A DNA stretch of 6,871 nt from positions 1-6,871 of the forward strand of contig JARIDM010000257.1 in assembly GCA_029263945.1 (NCBI GenBank), in the 5' to 3' direction. Below are positions 1 through 6,264 of the stretch, piece after piece. Both the position numbers and the translations under genes were made by a program. This stretch comes from Sporosarcina sp. (lineage in GTDB: Bacteria > Bacillota > Bacilli > Bacillales_A > Planococcaceae). The number at the start of each line of letters is the position of its first letter. Position 1 is the stretch's first letter. Below the pieces are notes generated by a model that was given only the letters and a program-made list of their open reading frames with translations, had not been told where the DNA came from and searched no databases.

Positions 1-750
1 AGACATATTCGTAAACATCTCTGGGCCAGAAATACCTAAGCCTGAGAGTCCTGCAAGCGTGCCAGCTGGTACACAAAGAGCCATTGCCTGTAACCAAGCT
101 TCACCGCTCATATACGTTTCATAAACGGGTACATCCGCAAAAATGATCAATGTACATGCTGGTGTGATTAAAATTGCGCTTAAAATAACGTAACCGATTT
201 TTTGTAATCCATGAAGGGTTGGGTGATCTTTAAGTGTATTCAAAATTGGCCACCAGAGAAAAACACCTGCCATGAACATAGTAACTGTGAATAAGCCATG
301 TAACACTAAACTTAATTTTACGTAATCTAAAATCATTGGGTAATGATAAGCAGAAAACATCATACTAAATACAAGTAAACTAATCAGTGGTTTTGTAAAG
401 AAACGAAACACCCGATCAATGACTTTGATTTTAAACAAGGCAATCCATAAATAGTTTGGAATTCCTAACATTAATAGTGGCACGGCGATTAATAAAAGTA
501 ATGCCATCTGCGTCATATGAATTGTAAATAAAATATGACCAAGCAAATCCACTGGGGATCCTTTTAATATGTAAAGAAGCAGCATCCCACTTGAAAAATA
601 AATAATTTGTTTTTTTGTGATTGGTTCAGAATTCTCGAATTTATGTCGCCACTTCATGGTAACTAAAAAGTAAAGTAAATAAATTGCAACAAGAGAAAGA
701 AAAAACCATGGACTCCATAAAGCTCGAAATCCGAATATACTTAACGGCAT
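1..750 (-). CDS. ctaG: Cytochrome c oxidase assembly factor CtaG (3' end missing)
   Basis: Membrane protein of the caa3-type CtaG family, needed in Bacillus subtilis for assembly of active caa3 oxidase, with a proposed role around the copper centres. The frame stays open for exactly 250 codons from ATG at 748-750 to the left edge; relatives are about 300 residues, so roughly the last 50 are outside. The N-terminus (MPLSIFGFRALWSPWFF) is typical of the family. Several hydrophobic spans are visible: about residues 13-32, 49-62, 70-97, 118-132, 140-163, 180-197 and one entering the edge. His72, His78, Met79 and Met82 lie in the third span and are possible metal-handling residues (inference). The start is supported by AAGGAG at 761-766, 10 bases upstream. 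The gene follows ctaF but lies behind a terminator and has its own promoter. Confidence 0.93.
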   Translation of the reverse strand, partial: MPLSIFGFRALWSPWFFLSLVAIYLLYFLVTMKWRHKFENSEPITKKQIIYFSSGMLLLYILKGSPVDLLGHILFTIHMTQMALLLLIAVPLLMLGIPNYLWIALFKIKVIDRVFRFFTKPLISLLVFSMMFSAYHYPMILDYVKLSLVLHGLFTVTMFMAGVFLWWPILNTLKDHPTLHGLQKIGYVILSAILITPACTLIIFADVPVYETYMSGEAWLQAMALCVPAGTLAGLSGLGISGPEMFTNMS

Positions 751-760
751 TAGGCCATCG

Positions 761-766
761 CTCCTT
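761..766 (-). promoter_or_regulatory. Ribosome binding site of ctaG
   Basis: AAGGAG on the minus strand lies 10 bases before the ctaG ATG. A second ATG (756-758) lies only 2 bases after it and opens the frame ATG GCC TAA, whose stop overlaps the ctaG start as TAATG. The 10-base spacing favours the ctaG ATG as the true start, and the family N-terminus agrees. Confidence 0.75.
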
Positions 767-786
767 CATTTTAGACTATACCCTTT

Positions 787-816
787 ATTATAAAGCAAAA
801 GAGTCCTATAACTCAA
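787..816 (-). promoter_or_regulatory. Predicted sigma-A promoter of ctaG
   Basis: On the minus strand the -35 box is TTGAGT (811-816, 4 of 6 consensus bases) and the -10 box is a perfect TATAAT (787-792), separated by 18 bases. The predicted transcript start is near 780, giving a leader of about 30 bases before ctaG. It lies between the ctaF terminator and ctaG, which suggests ctaG can be expressed independently of the upstream oxidase genes. This is the best promoter match I found by eye in the window. Confidence 0.7.
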
Positions 817-847
817 TGGATGAACTATGACATTTTAATTTAGTTAA

Positions 848-890
848 TTGAAAAAGCCTATGGAAGTAGAATTCCATAGGCTTTTTTCAA
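848..890 (-). terminator. Rho-independent terminator after ctaF (symmetrical)
   Basis: A perfect 15-bp stem (851-865 with 872-886) encloses a 6-base loop (866-871). The arms carry an A-run and a T-run at the outside, so a hairpin followed by U residues forms on either strand. It begins 1 base after the ctaF stop, so it should end the ctaCDEF transcript. The outer bases 848-850 and 888-890 can add three more pairs past a one-base bulge. Some read-through into ctaG remains possible. Confidence 0.88.
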
Positions 891-891
891 T

Positions 892-1242
892 TTAGTTCCA
901 CCAAACAATTGTCACAAACGTGAGCACGATTAGAAATGCTAGCAATGCTCCAGTGTACATGAACATTTCAGGAATACCATGTCCTTTTTCACTCATGTGC
1001 ATGAAGTAATACAATTGCAAGCCCACTTGGATTGCCGCAAATAACATCAATACTGGAATGACGAAGAACTTCGAAAATCCAATTACATCTGCATTATACG
1101 CTAAGACTACTGAAAACGATACGAATGTTAAGAAAATCATAAGCGAGAACATAATTACTTGCGCACGCATTGCTTTTCTTGAACGTCGTTGGCCAGCTTG
1201 AAACTCACCAGGTGACTTTTCGTAAATTTCGATGTCTGCCAT
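892..1242 (-). CDS. ctaF: Cytochrome caa3 oxidase subunit IV (subunit IVB)
   Basis: Small accessory subunit of the aa3/caa3 oxidase in the cytoplasmic membrane, of the bacterial cytochrome c oxidase subunit IV family; it binds no cofactor and probably stabilises subunit I. The 116-residue length is normal. A charged cytoplasmic N-terminus (about 1-27, with a run of Arg and Lys at 19-26) is followed by three hydrophobic helices at about 29-49, 57-80 and 92-114. The family-typical segment LQLYYFMHM lies at 75-83 and the protein ends in VWWN. The ATG follows the ctaE stop by a single base (TAATATG), so it is probably translationally coupled to ctaE. GGAG- and TAGGT-like bases inside the end of ctaE can serve as ribosome binding site. 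It is the last gene before the terminator. Confidence 0.95.
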   Translation of the reverse strand: MADIEIYEKSPGEFQAGQRRSRKAMRAQVIMFSLMIFLTFVSFSVVLAYNADVIGFSKFFVIPVLMLFAAIQVGLQLYYFMHMSEKGHGIPEMFMYTGALLAFLIVLTFVTIVWWN

Positions 1243-1243
1243 A

Positions 1244-1870
1244 TTAACCTACCACTCCCATCAAGTAGACTACAGTGAAGATAAATACCCAGACGACATC
1301 AATAAAGTGCCAGTATAATGAGAATGTGTAGTACTTAGACGCATTATACAAGTTTAGTCCACGTTTAGAGTTACGGAATATCAACAATGTAATCCAAACA
1401 AGTCCAATCGCTACGTGGAAACCGTGTGTTCCAACAAGCGTAAAGAACGCCGAACTAAATGCACTGTTGTCGAATGTAAAACCTAATTGTACATAATGTA
1501 CGAACTCATAAACTTCTAGCATTAGGAAGCCAAGTCCTAAAAACGCTGTAATTCCAAGCCAGAGTTGCATTTTCTTAAAGTTATAATTCTTTAAGTGATA
1601 CATTGCGTACACACTCGTCAATGATGAAGTTAACAGAAGCATCGTCATGACGAATACTAATGGTAATTCAAACAATTCTTGTGATGAAAACTCTGGCCCT
1701 GTGATTCCTTTGTTTTTTAATGCTAAATAGGTCGCAAACAAAGTTGCAAATAAGATTGTTTCCCCACCTAGGAAAAGCCAGAAACCAATAAACTTATTTT
1801 TTGCTTCAAATGTAGCTGTTTCCGGGTTATCCGGCCACGTCTCAGGGGTAAACTTTTTATTCAAGTCCAT
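1244..1870 (-). CDS. ctaE: Cytochrome caa3 oxidase subunit III
   Basis: Heme-copper oxidase subunit III, an integral membrane protein without redox centres that supports subunit I and its proton uptake. At 208 residues it is the short five-helix bacterial form; the two helices missing compared with seven-helix subunit III are thought to be carried by the C-terminal extension of subunit I in this family. Hydrophobic helices are visible at about 28-50, 69-91, 104-126, 140-164 and 182-205. Family signatures are FWLFLGGETILFATLF (30-45), the THGFH motif (148-152) and the closing YWHFIDVVWVFIF (186-198). Its ATG overlaps the ctaD stop by one base (TAATG), and AAAGGGG inside the last ctaD codons lies a suitable distance upstream, so translational coupling is likely. 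Confidence 0.97.
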   Translation of the reverse strand: MDLNKKFTPETWPDNPETATFEAKNKFIGFWLFLGGETILFATLFATYLALKNKGITGPEFSSQELFELPLVFVMTMLLLTSSLTSVYAMYHLKNYNFKKMQLWLGITAFLGLGFLMLEVYEFVHYVQLGFTFDNSAFSSAFFTLVGTHGFHVAIGLVWITLLIFRNSKRGLNLYNASKYYTFSLYWHFIDVVWVFIFTVVYLMGVVG

Positions 1871-3744
1871 TATTTACGTCCCCTTTCACGTTTCATATCT
1901 TCTAAAATTTCTTCTTTTGGAACATAATAACCAAGGTCATCTATTAATGAACGAGCTGCCATTGCGACAAACGTCCAAGCGATACCAAAGATTAGTAATG
2001 GTAGTCCCCAGCTTGTTTCTGTACGGAACATTGCACCAAATCCACCAATGAACATACCAAAAGTCATTAAGAATGGAATAATTGAACCATGTGGCATATG
2101 AATATCCTGTACCGGAACTGCTGGTGTTAGACCAGATTCATTACCTTCTTGTTTTTCAATCCACACAGTATCTAATCCACGAACAAGTGGTGTCTGTGGG
2201 AAATTGTAATAAAGTGGTGGTGATTGAATTGCCCATTCAAGCGTACGTCCATCGCCCCATGGGTCATTTGCAACAGGTACATTGCGGATTGAAGTCATAA
2301 TGATATTGTAAACGAGAATCAGCACACCGATCGCCATCATGAAGGCACCCATTGTACTAATATAGTTTGCCATGTTCCAACCTTGTCCATCCATGTATGT
2401 GAATACACGACGTGGCATTCCCCAGAATCCTAACCAGTGTTGGATTAAGAATGTCATATGGAAGCCAATAAAGAAGAACGCAAACGTCCATTTACCTAAC
2501 GTTTCATTTAACATTGTACCAAACATTTTTGGCCAATATAAATGCGTTGCTGCAAGAATACCAAGTACAACTCCACCTACGATTACATAGTGGAAATGCG
2601 CTACGATAAAGTACGTGTCATGCAATTGATAGTCAAGTGGTGCTGCACCTTGCATAACCCCTGTAACACCACCCATTACGAATGACGGAATAAATCCGAT
2701 TGCATAAAGCATAGGTGTTGTTACTTTTATACTTCCGCCCCACATGGTGAGTAACCAGTTAAAGATCTTAACACCTGTTGGAACGGCAATTGCCATCGTC
2801 GCAACCGCGAATATCGCGTTCGCTGTTGAACCAAGTCCTACTGTAAACATATGGTGCGCCCAAACCATGAATCCTAAGAATCCAATGAGAACGGTAGCAA
2901 ATACCATCGCGGTATAACCAAATAACCGTTTACGAGAGAACATTGCAAAGATTTCAGAGAATATACCGAATGCCGGTAATATTAAAATATAAACTTCTGG
3001 ATGACCGAAAATCCAGAATATGTGCTCCCAGATAATCGTGTTTCCGCCCATCGCATGATCGAAGAAATTCCCGCCAAACATTCGATCGAATGTCAAGAAG
3101 AATAAGCCAACCGTTAATGGTGGGAAAGCAAATAATATCATAGCCGACGCAACAAACGTAGTCCATGTAAATAATGGCATACGCATATACGTCATCCCAG
3201 GTGCACGCATATTAATAATCGTTACAAGGAAGTTAATCCCCGATATGAGGGTACCCCCTCCTGCGATTTGTAGACCGATTGCATAGAAATCTACACCGTG
3301 ACCTTCAGATGTAATCGCGAGTGATGCATACGATGTCCATCCTGCGTCAGGCGCTTGCCCTATGAACCAAGACATGTTCAGGAAGATTCCACCTAACATA
3401 AACATCCAAAAACCTAATGAGTTAAGGAATGGAAATGCTACGTCACGCGCGCCAATTTGAAGTGGCATAATTGCGTTCATAAAACCAAATAATATCGGCA
3501 TGGCCGCTAAAAAGATCATGGTTGTTCCGTGCATCGTGATGATTTGGTTAAATAACCCTGCACTAATGAGGTCATTATTTGGTGTAAGAAGTTGAATACG
3601 AATAATCATTGCTTCTATTCCACCAAGTACGAAGAATAATCCTCCACCTAGGAAGTAAAGTATTCCGATCTTCTTGTGGTCGACAGTCGTCATCCAGTCC
3701 CATAACCACGAGCCAAAACTTTTCTTTTGTGCAACTGAACTCAC
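1870..3744 (-). CDS. ctaD: Cytochrome caa3 oxidase subunit I (catalytic)
   Basis: Catalytic subunit of the A-type heme-copper oxidase: reduces O2 to water at heme a3/CuB and pumps protons across the cytoplasmic membrane. Length 624 matches Bacillus CtaD (about 620) and includes the C-terminal extension with two extra helices (about 553-572 and 580-597). By family alignment the heme a ligands are His72 and His385, the heme a3 ligand is His383, and CuB is held by His248, His297 and His298. Tyr252 of GHPEVY is the cross-linked tyrosine. The D-channel (Asn90, Asp101, Glu250) and K-channel (Thr323, Lys326) are intact, placing it in the A1 class. The start is GTG at 3742-3744; AGGAGG lies 7 bases upstream and the N-terminus MSSVAQKK fits the family. 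It begins 31 bases after the ctaC stop. Confidence 0.98.
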   Translation of the reverse strand: MSSVAQKKSFGSWLWDWMTTVDHKKIGILYFLGGGLFFVLGGIEAMIIRIQLLTPNNDLISAGLFNQIITMHGTTMIFLAAMPILFGFMNAIMPLQIGARDVAFPFLNSLGFWMFMLGGIFLNMSWFIGQAPDAGWTSYASLAITSEGHGVDFYAIGLQIAGGGTLISGINFLVTIINMRAPGMTYMRMPLFTWTTFVASAMILFAFPPLTVGLFFLTFDRMFGGNFFDHAMGGNTIIWEHIFWIFGHPEVYILILPAFGIFSEIFAMFSRKRLFGYTAMVFATVLIGFLGFMVWAHHMFTVGLGSTANAIFAVATMAIAVPTGVKIFNWLLTMWGGSIKVTTPMLYAIGFIPSFVMGGVTGVMQGAAPLDYQLHDTYFIVAHFHYVIVGGVVLGILAATHLYWPKMFGTMLNETLGKWTFAFFFIGFHMTFLIQHWLGFWGMPRRVFTYMDGQGWNMANYISTMGAFMMAIGVLILVYNIIMTSIRNVPVANDPWGDGRTLEWAIQSPPLYYNFPQTPLVRGLDTVWIEKQEGNESGLTPAVPVQDIHMPHGSIIPFLMTFGMFIGGFGAMFRTETSWGLPLLIFGIAWTFVAMAARSLIDDLGYYVPKEEILEDMKRERGRK

Positions 3745-3751
3745 TTGTTTA

Positions 3752-3757
3752 CCTCCT
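3752..3757 (-). promoter_or_regulatory. Ribosome binding site fixing the GTG start of ctaD
   Basis: A perfect AGGAGG on the minus strand is 7 bases before GTG (3742-3744). The next in-frame ATG is well inside the conserved N-terminal region (Met18), so the GTG is the supported start. It lies in the 31-base spacer between ctaC and ctaD. Confidence 0.85.
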
Positions 3758-3775
3758 CTTCAAAATCAAATTACA

Positions 3776-4846
3776 TTACTTTTCAACAGACAGTTCCATT
3801 AAATAACCTGCAAGTGCATCCAGCTCGTCTTCTGTGAAAGCGTCCGCAAATGGAGGCATCTGGTTGCCAGGTTTGTATTTTTGTGGATCTTTAATCCATT
3901 TTTTTAGATCTTCTTCAGTGTGCTTCATAAAACCTGCAACTCTGTTGCGTTCACCAAAGTCAGCTAAATTCGGACCTACCGCACCTGTCTCGCCAACTCC
4001 AGAAACTGCGTGACATTGAATACAGCTTGCCGCAAATAATGCTTCTCCTTCGTCAGCAGACTCTTTATCTGCTGTTACGCCTTCTGTTGCTTGCATTGCA
4101 GTAACCCAAGCATCAAAGTCAGCACGTGGCAATGATTTTACCTTGAAGTCCATAAGTGCATGTGATGGCCCACAAAGCTCAGCACATTTACCAAAGAATA
4201 CACCTTCATCTAGTTCACTTGATTCTTTTTCAAAGGTGAGGTAAAACTTGTTCATGTTTTCAACGTTATTATCAAGTTTACCGCCTACAGCTGGTATCCA
4301 GAAGGAGTGTTTCACATCTGCAGCCATTAAATTGAAATATACTTTCTCATCGGTTGGTACAACCAATTCCTGAGCAGTAACAATTCCAAGTTGTGGGTAT
4401 TCAAACTCCCACCAGTAAAGTTTTGCTGTTACATCAACAACAAGATTCTCATCGTTCCCATCATCATCTACTGCACCCATCGCAGTTACATCACCAAGTT
4501 TATATGTATAATAAACAGTTGGTACTGCTAATATAAGAACGAGAATAATCGGAATAACTGTCCATACAAGTTCTAGCGTACTGTTTCCTTCAACTTGTTC
4601 AGGTATATGGTCTTCACCTAATTTCGAACGTCTAAAACGTACGAGTGCTACTACATAGATGGCCACTACTACCAAGATTACAAGTAACATAATGCCTGAA
4701 GATAACAGTAGTAAATTAAATTGGTCTTTAGCGACTTGCCCCGCTGGAAGCAGTGTTGATAACTCCTCTTGACCACACCCCGCTAGGAAAACGGTAAGAG
4801 CTGCTAACAGAGAAAAGAGACGCCATTTCTTAAGTCCTTTCATCAT
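3776..4846 (-). CDS. ctaC: Cytochrome caa3 oxidase subunit II with fused cytochrome c domain
   Basis: Electron-entry subunit of the caa3 oxidase, acting on the outer face of the membrane. Residues 1-24 form a lipoprotein signal peptide with lipobox LAGC, so Cys24 should be lipidated after cleavage by signal peptidase II. Two transmembrane helices follow (about 44-70 and 94-116). The CuA domain has ligands His180, Cys221, Glu223, Cys225, His229 and Met232, with the aromatic stretch YWWEFEY (144-150) before it. A C-terminal cytochrome c domain carries CIQCH (275-279) for covalent heme c and a likely distal ligand Met330 in GNQMPPF. This fusion is what makes the enzyme caa3 rather than aa3. All ligands are present; 356 residues is the usual length. 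Two tandem ATGs (4844-4846, 4841-4843) are possible starts; GAGAGG lies 12 bases before the first, a rather long spacing. Confidence 0.97.
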   Translation of the reverse strand: MMKGLKKWRLFSLLAALTVFLAGCGQEELSTLLPAGQVAKDQFNLLLLSSGIMLLVILVVVAIYVVALVRFRRSKLGEDHIPEQVEGNSTLELVWTVIPIILVLILAVPTVYYTYKLGDVTAMGAVDDDGNDENLVVDVTAKLYWWEFEYPQLGIVTAQELVVPTDEKVYFNLMAADVKHSFWIPAVGGKLDNNVENMNKFYLTFEKESSELDEGVFFGKCAELCGPSHALMDFKVKSLPRADFDAWVTAMQATEGVTADKESADEGEALFAASCIQCHAVSGVGETGAVGPNLADFGERNRVAGFMKHTEEDLKKWIKDPQKYKPGNQMPPFADAFTEDELDALAGYLMELSVEK

Positions 4847-4858
4847 CGCTTAATCATA

Positions 4859-4864
4859 CCTCTC
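4859..4864 (-). promoter_or_regulatory. Ribosome binding site of ctaC (weakly spaced)
   Basis: GAGAGG on the minus strand is the only Shine-Dalgarno-like sequence before ctaC, 12 bases from the first ATG. Only 1 base after it is another ATG (4855-4857) that opens a four-codon frame, Met-Ile-Lys-Arg, whose TGA overlaps the tandem ATGATG of ctaC. The family signal peptide supports starting at the tandem ATGs. Confidence 0.55.
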
Positions 4865-4888
4865 TTTCTAAATAGTATCTGTAAATCG

Positions 4889-4903
4889 GGGACTACCAGT
4901 CCC
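4889..4903 (-). repeat. Short perfect dyad in the ctaC leader
   Basis: GGGACT and AGTCCC form a perfect 6-bp inverted repeat around a 3-base centre, ending 43 bases before the ctaC start. No T-run follows on the minus strand, so it is not an intrinsic terminator. It may be an operator or a 5' leader hairpin of the ctaC transcript; its function cannot be told from the sequence. Confidence 0.5.
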
Positions 4904-4904
4904 T

Positions 4905-4913
4905 ATATGTGAA
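4905..4913 (+). promoter_or_regulatory. ResD-like element upstream of ctaC
   Basis: ATATGTGAA is identical to bases 6106-6114 in the ctaA/ctaB control region. TATGTGAAT (4906-4914) matches the reported Bacillus subtilis ResD consensus TTTGTGAAT at 8 of 9 positions. It lies about 60 bases upstream of ctaC, reading away from it. In Bacillus, the ResDE two-component system activates cta genes when oxygen is limiting; binding here is inferred. Confidence 0.4.
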
Positions 4914-4937
4914 TTCCTGTTCATAAGAAAGAATTCC
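4911..4937. repeat. Direct repeat GAATTCC x2, 20-base period
   Basis: GAATTCC occurs at 4911-4917 and again at 4931-4937, start to start 20 bases, about two helical turns. The first copy overlaps the ResD-like element at 4905-4914. Each contains the palindrome GAATTC. The arrangement could bind a protein on one face of the helix upstream of ctaC, or be chance. Confidence 0.4.
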
Positions 4938-5020
4938 AAAAGTAAATTACTGCAAAGCAGAACTTCGTCCGAACTTTGCCTGACATGCACTTTTTCAATA
5001 CTGAGCATTTATTCATTTCG

Positions 5021-5944
5021 TTAGATAAAGAGCGCAAAAATAATGATGGATACGAATAATATCGTCATGTAGTTTATTGAATAAACAAACATTCCTGTTG
5101 CCCATTTAATATCATCTTTTGCGTTAAACCCTCTCACCGCGAAATACAGCCATCCAATATTGAGTGCAGTTGCTAATACAATAAAGCCAATTCCTAATTC
5201 TGCGAGTAAAAACGGCAGAGGGAATAGCAACAAAACCCATCCTAGAATCGATTTTTTAGTTCGTGCGAAACCTTTTACAACAGGTAGCATTGGAATATTT
5301 GCAGCTCTGTATTCTTCTGTACGTCGCATCGCAAGTGCATAGAAATGAGGTGGCTGCCAAATGAACATTATTAAAAACAATGCCCATGCGCCCATGCCTA
5401 ATGACGGCTCAACTGCTGCCCACCCTATTAATGGTGGAATCGCACCCGAAATACTTCCAACAACTGTATTACTCACATGCTTCCTTTTAGACCACATTGA
5501 ATAGAGTACTACATAGCTGAACACTCCTGCAAGTCCCCAAATTGCCGCAGCAGGTGACGCTAAATACAGTAACACCTCGCCAATTACGATAAACGTAAGT
5601 GCCAGTGCTAGTACAGCGGATCCGTTAAAGCGGCCTGTTACTGTCGGTCTAGTTTTAGTTCTTTCCATGACTGGATCAATATCCCGATCAATCAGGTTAT
5701 TTAGTGCTGCTGATCCAGCAACTAATAGTCCAGATCCTAGTAATGCATAAACCAACAAGTCAAGGTTTGCTAAAAATGACAGTGTGCTTAATTGCATTGC
5801 GAAGAAAAAACCAGTGAAAACAGTAATCATATTCGAATTAACAATGCCTATTTTAATGAGCGCCAAGAAGTCTTGCGTAAAAGTTTTCGCTACGATATTC
5901 GGTTTCGAGTCAATCGATGCCGTTATTGCACGACCATTTGACAT
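5021..5944 (-). CDS. ctaB: Protoheme IX farnesyltransferase (heme O synthase)
   Basis: UbiA-superfamily prenyltransferase of the cytoplasmic membrane (CtaB/CyoE/COX10 family). It transfers a farnesyl group from farnesyl diphosphate to the 2-vinyl group of heme B, giving heme O, the substrate of CtaA. The diphosphate/Mg-binding motif NxxxDxxxD is at Asn82, Asp86 and Asp90, followed by the family segment ERTKTRP (94-100). The second conserved region, KRKHVSNTVVGSISGAIPPL (153-172) followed by IGW, and WQPPHFYALA (196-205) are also characteristic. The protein is hydrophobic throughout, with about nine helices, and 307 residues is normal. The ATG at 5942-5944 is preceded at 6 bases by AAAGGAGG (5951-5958). 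It is the first gene of the minus-strand cluster, 174 bases before ctaC, with no clear terminator between, so read-through into ctaCDEF is expected. Confidence 0.97.
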   Translation of the reverse strand: MSNGRAITASIDSKPNIVAKTFTQDFLALIKIGIVNSNMITVFTGFFFAMQLSTLSFLANLDLLVYALLGSGLLVAGSAALNNLIDRDIDPVMERTKTRPTVTGRFNGSAVLALALTFIVIGEVLLYLASPAAAIWGLAGVFSYVVLYSMWSKRKHVSNTVVGSISGAIPPLIGWAAVEPSLGMGAWALFLIMFIWQPPHFYALAMRRTEEYRAANIPMLPVVKGFARTKKSILGWVLLLFPLPFLLAELGIGFIVLATALNIGWLYFAVRGFNAKDDIKWATGMFVYSINYMTILFVSIIIFALFI

Positions 5945-5988
5945 ATTCCTCCTCCTTTCAAAGTTAATAAAGATTTCACTTATACTTC

Positions 5989-6017
5989 ACTATATCGAAA
6001 TTCTCGTCCAATTTCTA
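5989..6017 (-). promoter_or_regulatory. Candidate ctaB promoter, proximal
   Basis: Minus-strand -35 TAGAAA (6012-6017, 4 of 6) and -10 TATAGT (5989-5994, 5 of 6) with a 17-base spacer. It would give a leader of about 40 bases before ctaB. The -35 is weak, so the choice between this and the distal candidate is open. Confidence 0.4.
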
Positions 6018-6019
6018 TA

Positions 6020-6048
6020 CTTATATGAAAAAACTCATAAAATGACGA
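6020..6048 (-). promoter_or_regulatory. Candidate ctaB promoter, distal
   Basis: Minus-strand -35 TCGTCA (6043-6048, 4 of 6) and -10 TATAAG (6020-6025, 5 of 6) with a 17-base spacer. The leader would be about 70 bases. It is equal in quality to the proximal candidate. Confidence 0.4.
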
Positions 6049-6105
6049 AGAATTTCATTATTCCCCTTCAAGTCCACCCTCTATTGTAATTCATTTGTAG
6101 TGGTC

Positions 6106-6148
6106 ATATGTGAAGTTATAACGTCTTATTTATGAACAATTTGTGAAA
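6106..6148 (+). promoter_or_regulatory. ResD-like site pair upstream of ctaA
   Basis: TATGTGAAG (6107-6115) and TTTGTGAAA (6140-6148) match the reported ResD consensus TTTGTGAAT at 7 and 8 of 9 positions. Their GTGAA cores start 33 bases apart, about three helical turns, on the same strand and upstream of the candidate ctaA promoter. ResD activation of ctaA is established in Bacillus subtilis; here it is inferred from position and motif. Confidence 0.5.
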
Positions 6149-6155
6149 TCCATGA

Positions 6156-6174
6156 AGGAATATGGTTTATTCCT
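6156..6174. repeat. Inverted repeat upstream of the ctaA promoter
   Basis: AGGAATA (6156-6162) and TATTCCT (6168-6174) are perfect 7-base complements around the 5-base centre TGGTT. The repeat sits between the second ResD-like site and the candidate ctaA -35 box at 6184. No T-run follows. It could be an operator or an ordinary hairpin; I cannot assign a binding protein. Confidence 0.5.
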
Positions 6175-6183
6175 GAGAATACA

Positions 6184-6212
6184 TTGTTTTTTGGGCATTA
6201 TTTCGGTATCAT
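6184..6212 (+). promoter_or_regulatory. Candidate ctaA promoter
   Basis: -35 TTGTTT (6184-6189, 3 of 6) and -10 TATCAT (6207-6212, 5 of 6) with a 17-base spacer, giving a leader of about 50 bases. The poor -35 is what one expects of a promoter that needs an activator, and the ResD-like sites lie just upstream. Confidence 0.4.
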
Positions 6213-6255
6213 CAAAAATGCATAGACTAAAGTTCGACAAGATAATTATCTAAAG

Positions 6256-6264
6256 AAGTAGGTG
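6256..6264 (+). promoter_or_regulatory. Ribosome binding site fixing the TTG start of ctaA
   Basis: AAGTAGGTG, a partial Shine-Dalgarno match with AGGTG intact, lies 7 bases before TTG (6272-6274). The frame has an upstream stop at 6251-6253, and the next in-frame ATG falls at residue 19 inside the first membrane helix, so TTG is the supported start. Confidence 0.75.

Noticed and set aside
2082..2590. Two 72-codon open frames on the plus strand (2082-2300 and 2372-2590)
   Set aside because: They lie wholly antisense to the conserved ctaD, have no family resemblance and no convincing ribosome binding sites; they are shadows of ctaD codon structure.
4950..4980. Hairpin-forming bases after ctaB (GCAAAG/CTTTGC and CTGC-AAA-GCAG) as a terminator
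   Set aside because: The stems are short (6 and 4 bp), compete with each other and are not followed by a U-run on the minus strand; read-through into ctaC seems likelier.
6036..6062. Tiny minus-strand frame MKFFVIL preceded by AAGGGG, upstream of ctaB
   Set aside because: Its ribosome binding site looks good, but it overlaps and lies mostly upstream of the candidate ctaB promoters, so it may not be transcribed; seven codons carry no signal to support it.
5784..6089. 101-codon plus-strand open frame crossing the ctaB start and the control region
   Set aside because: Most of it is antisense to the ctaB N-terminus, and the rest covers the ctaB ribosome binding site and candidate promoters; the translation looks like no protein family.
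6109..6125. FNR/CRP-type site (TGTGA-N6-TCACA) at the TGTGA in the ctaA region
   Set aside because: Only the left half-site is present here, and likewise at 4908 and 6142; no matching TCACA half follows at the right distance.
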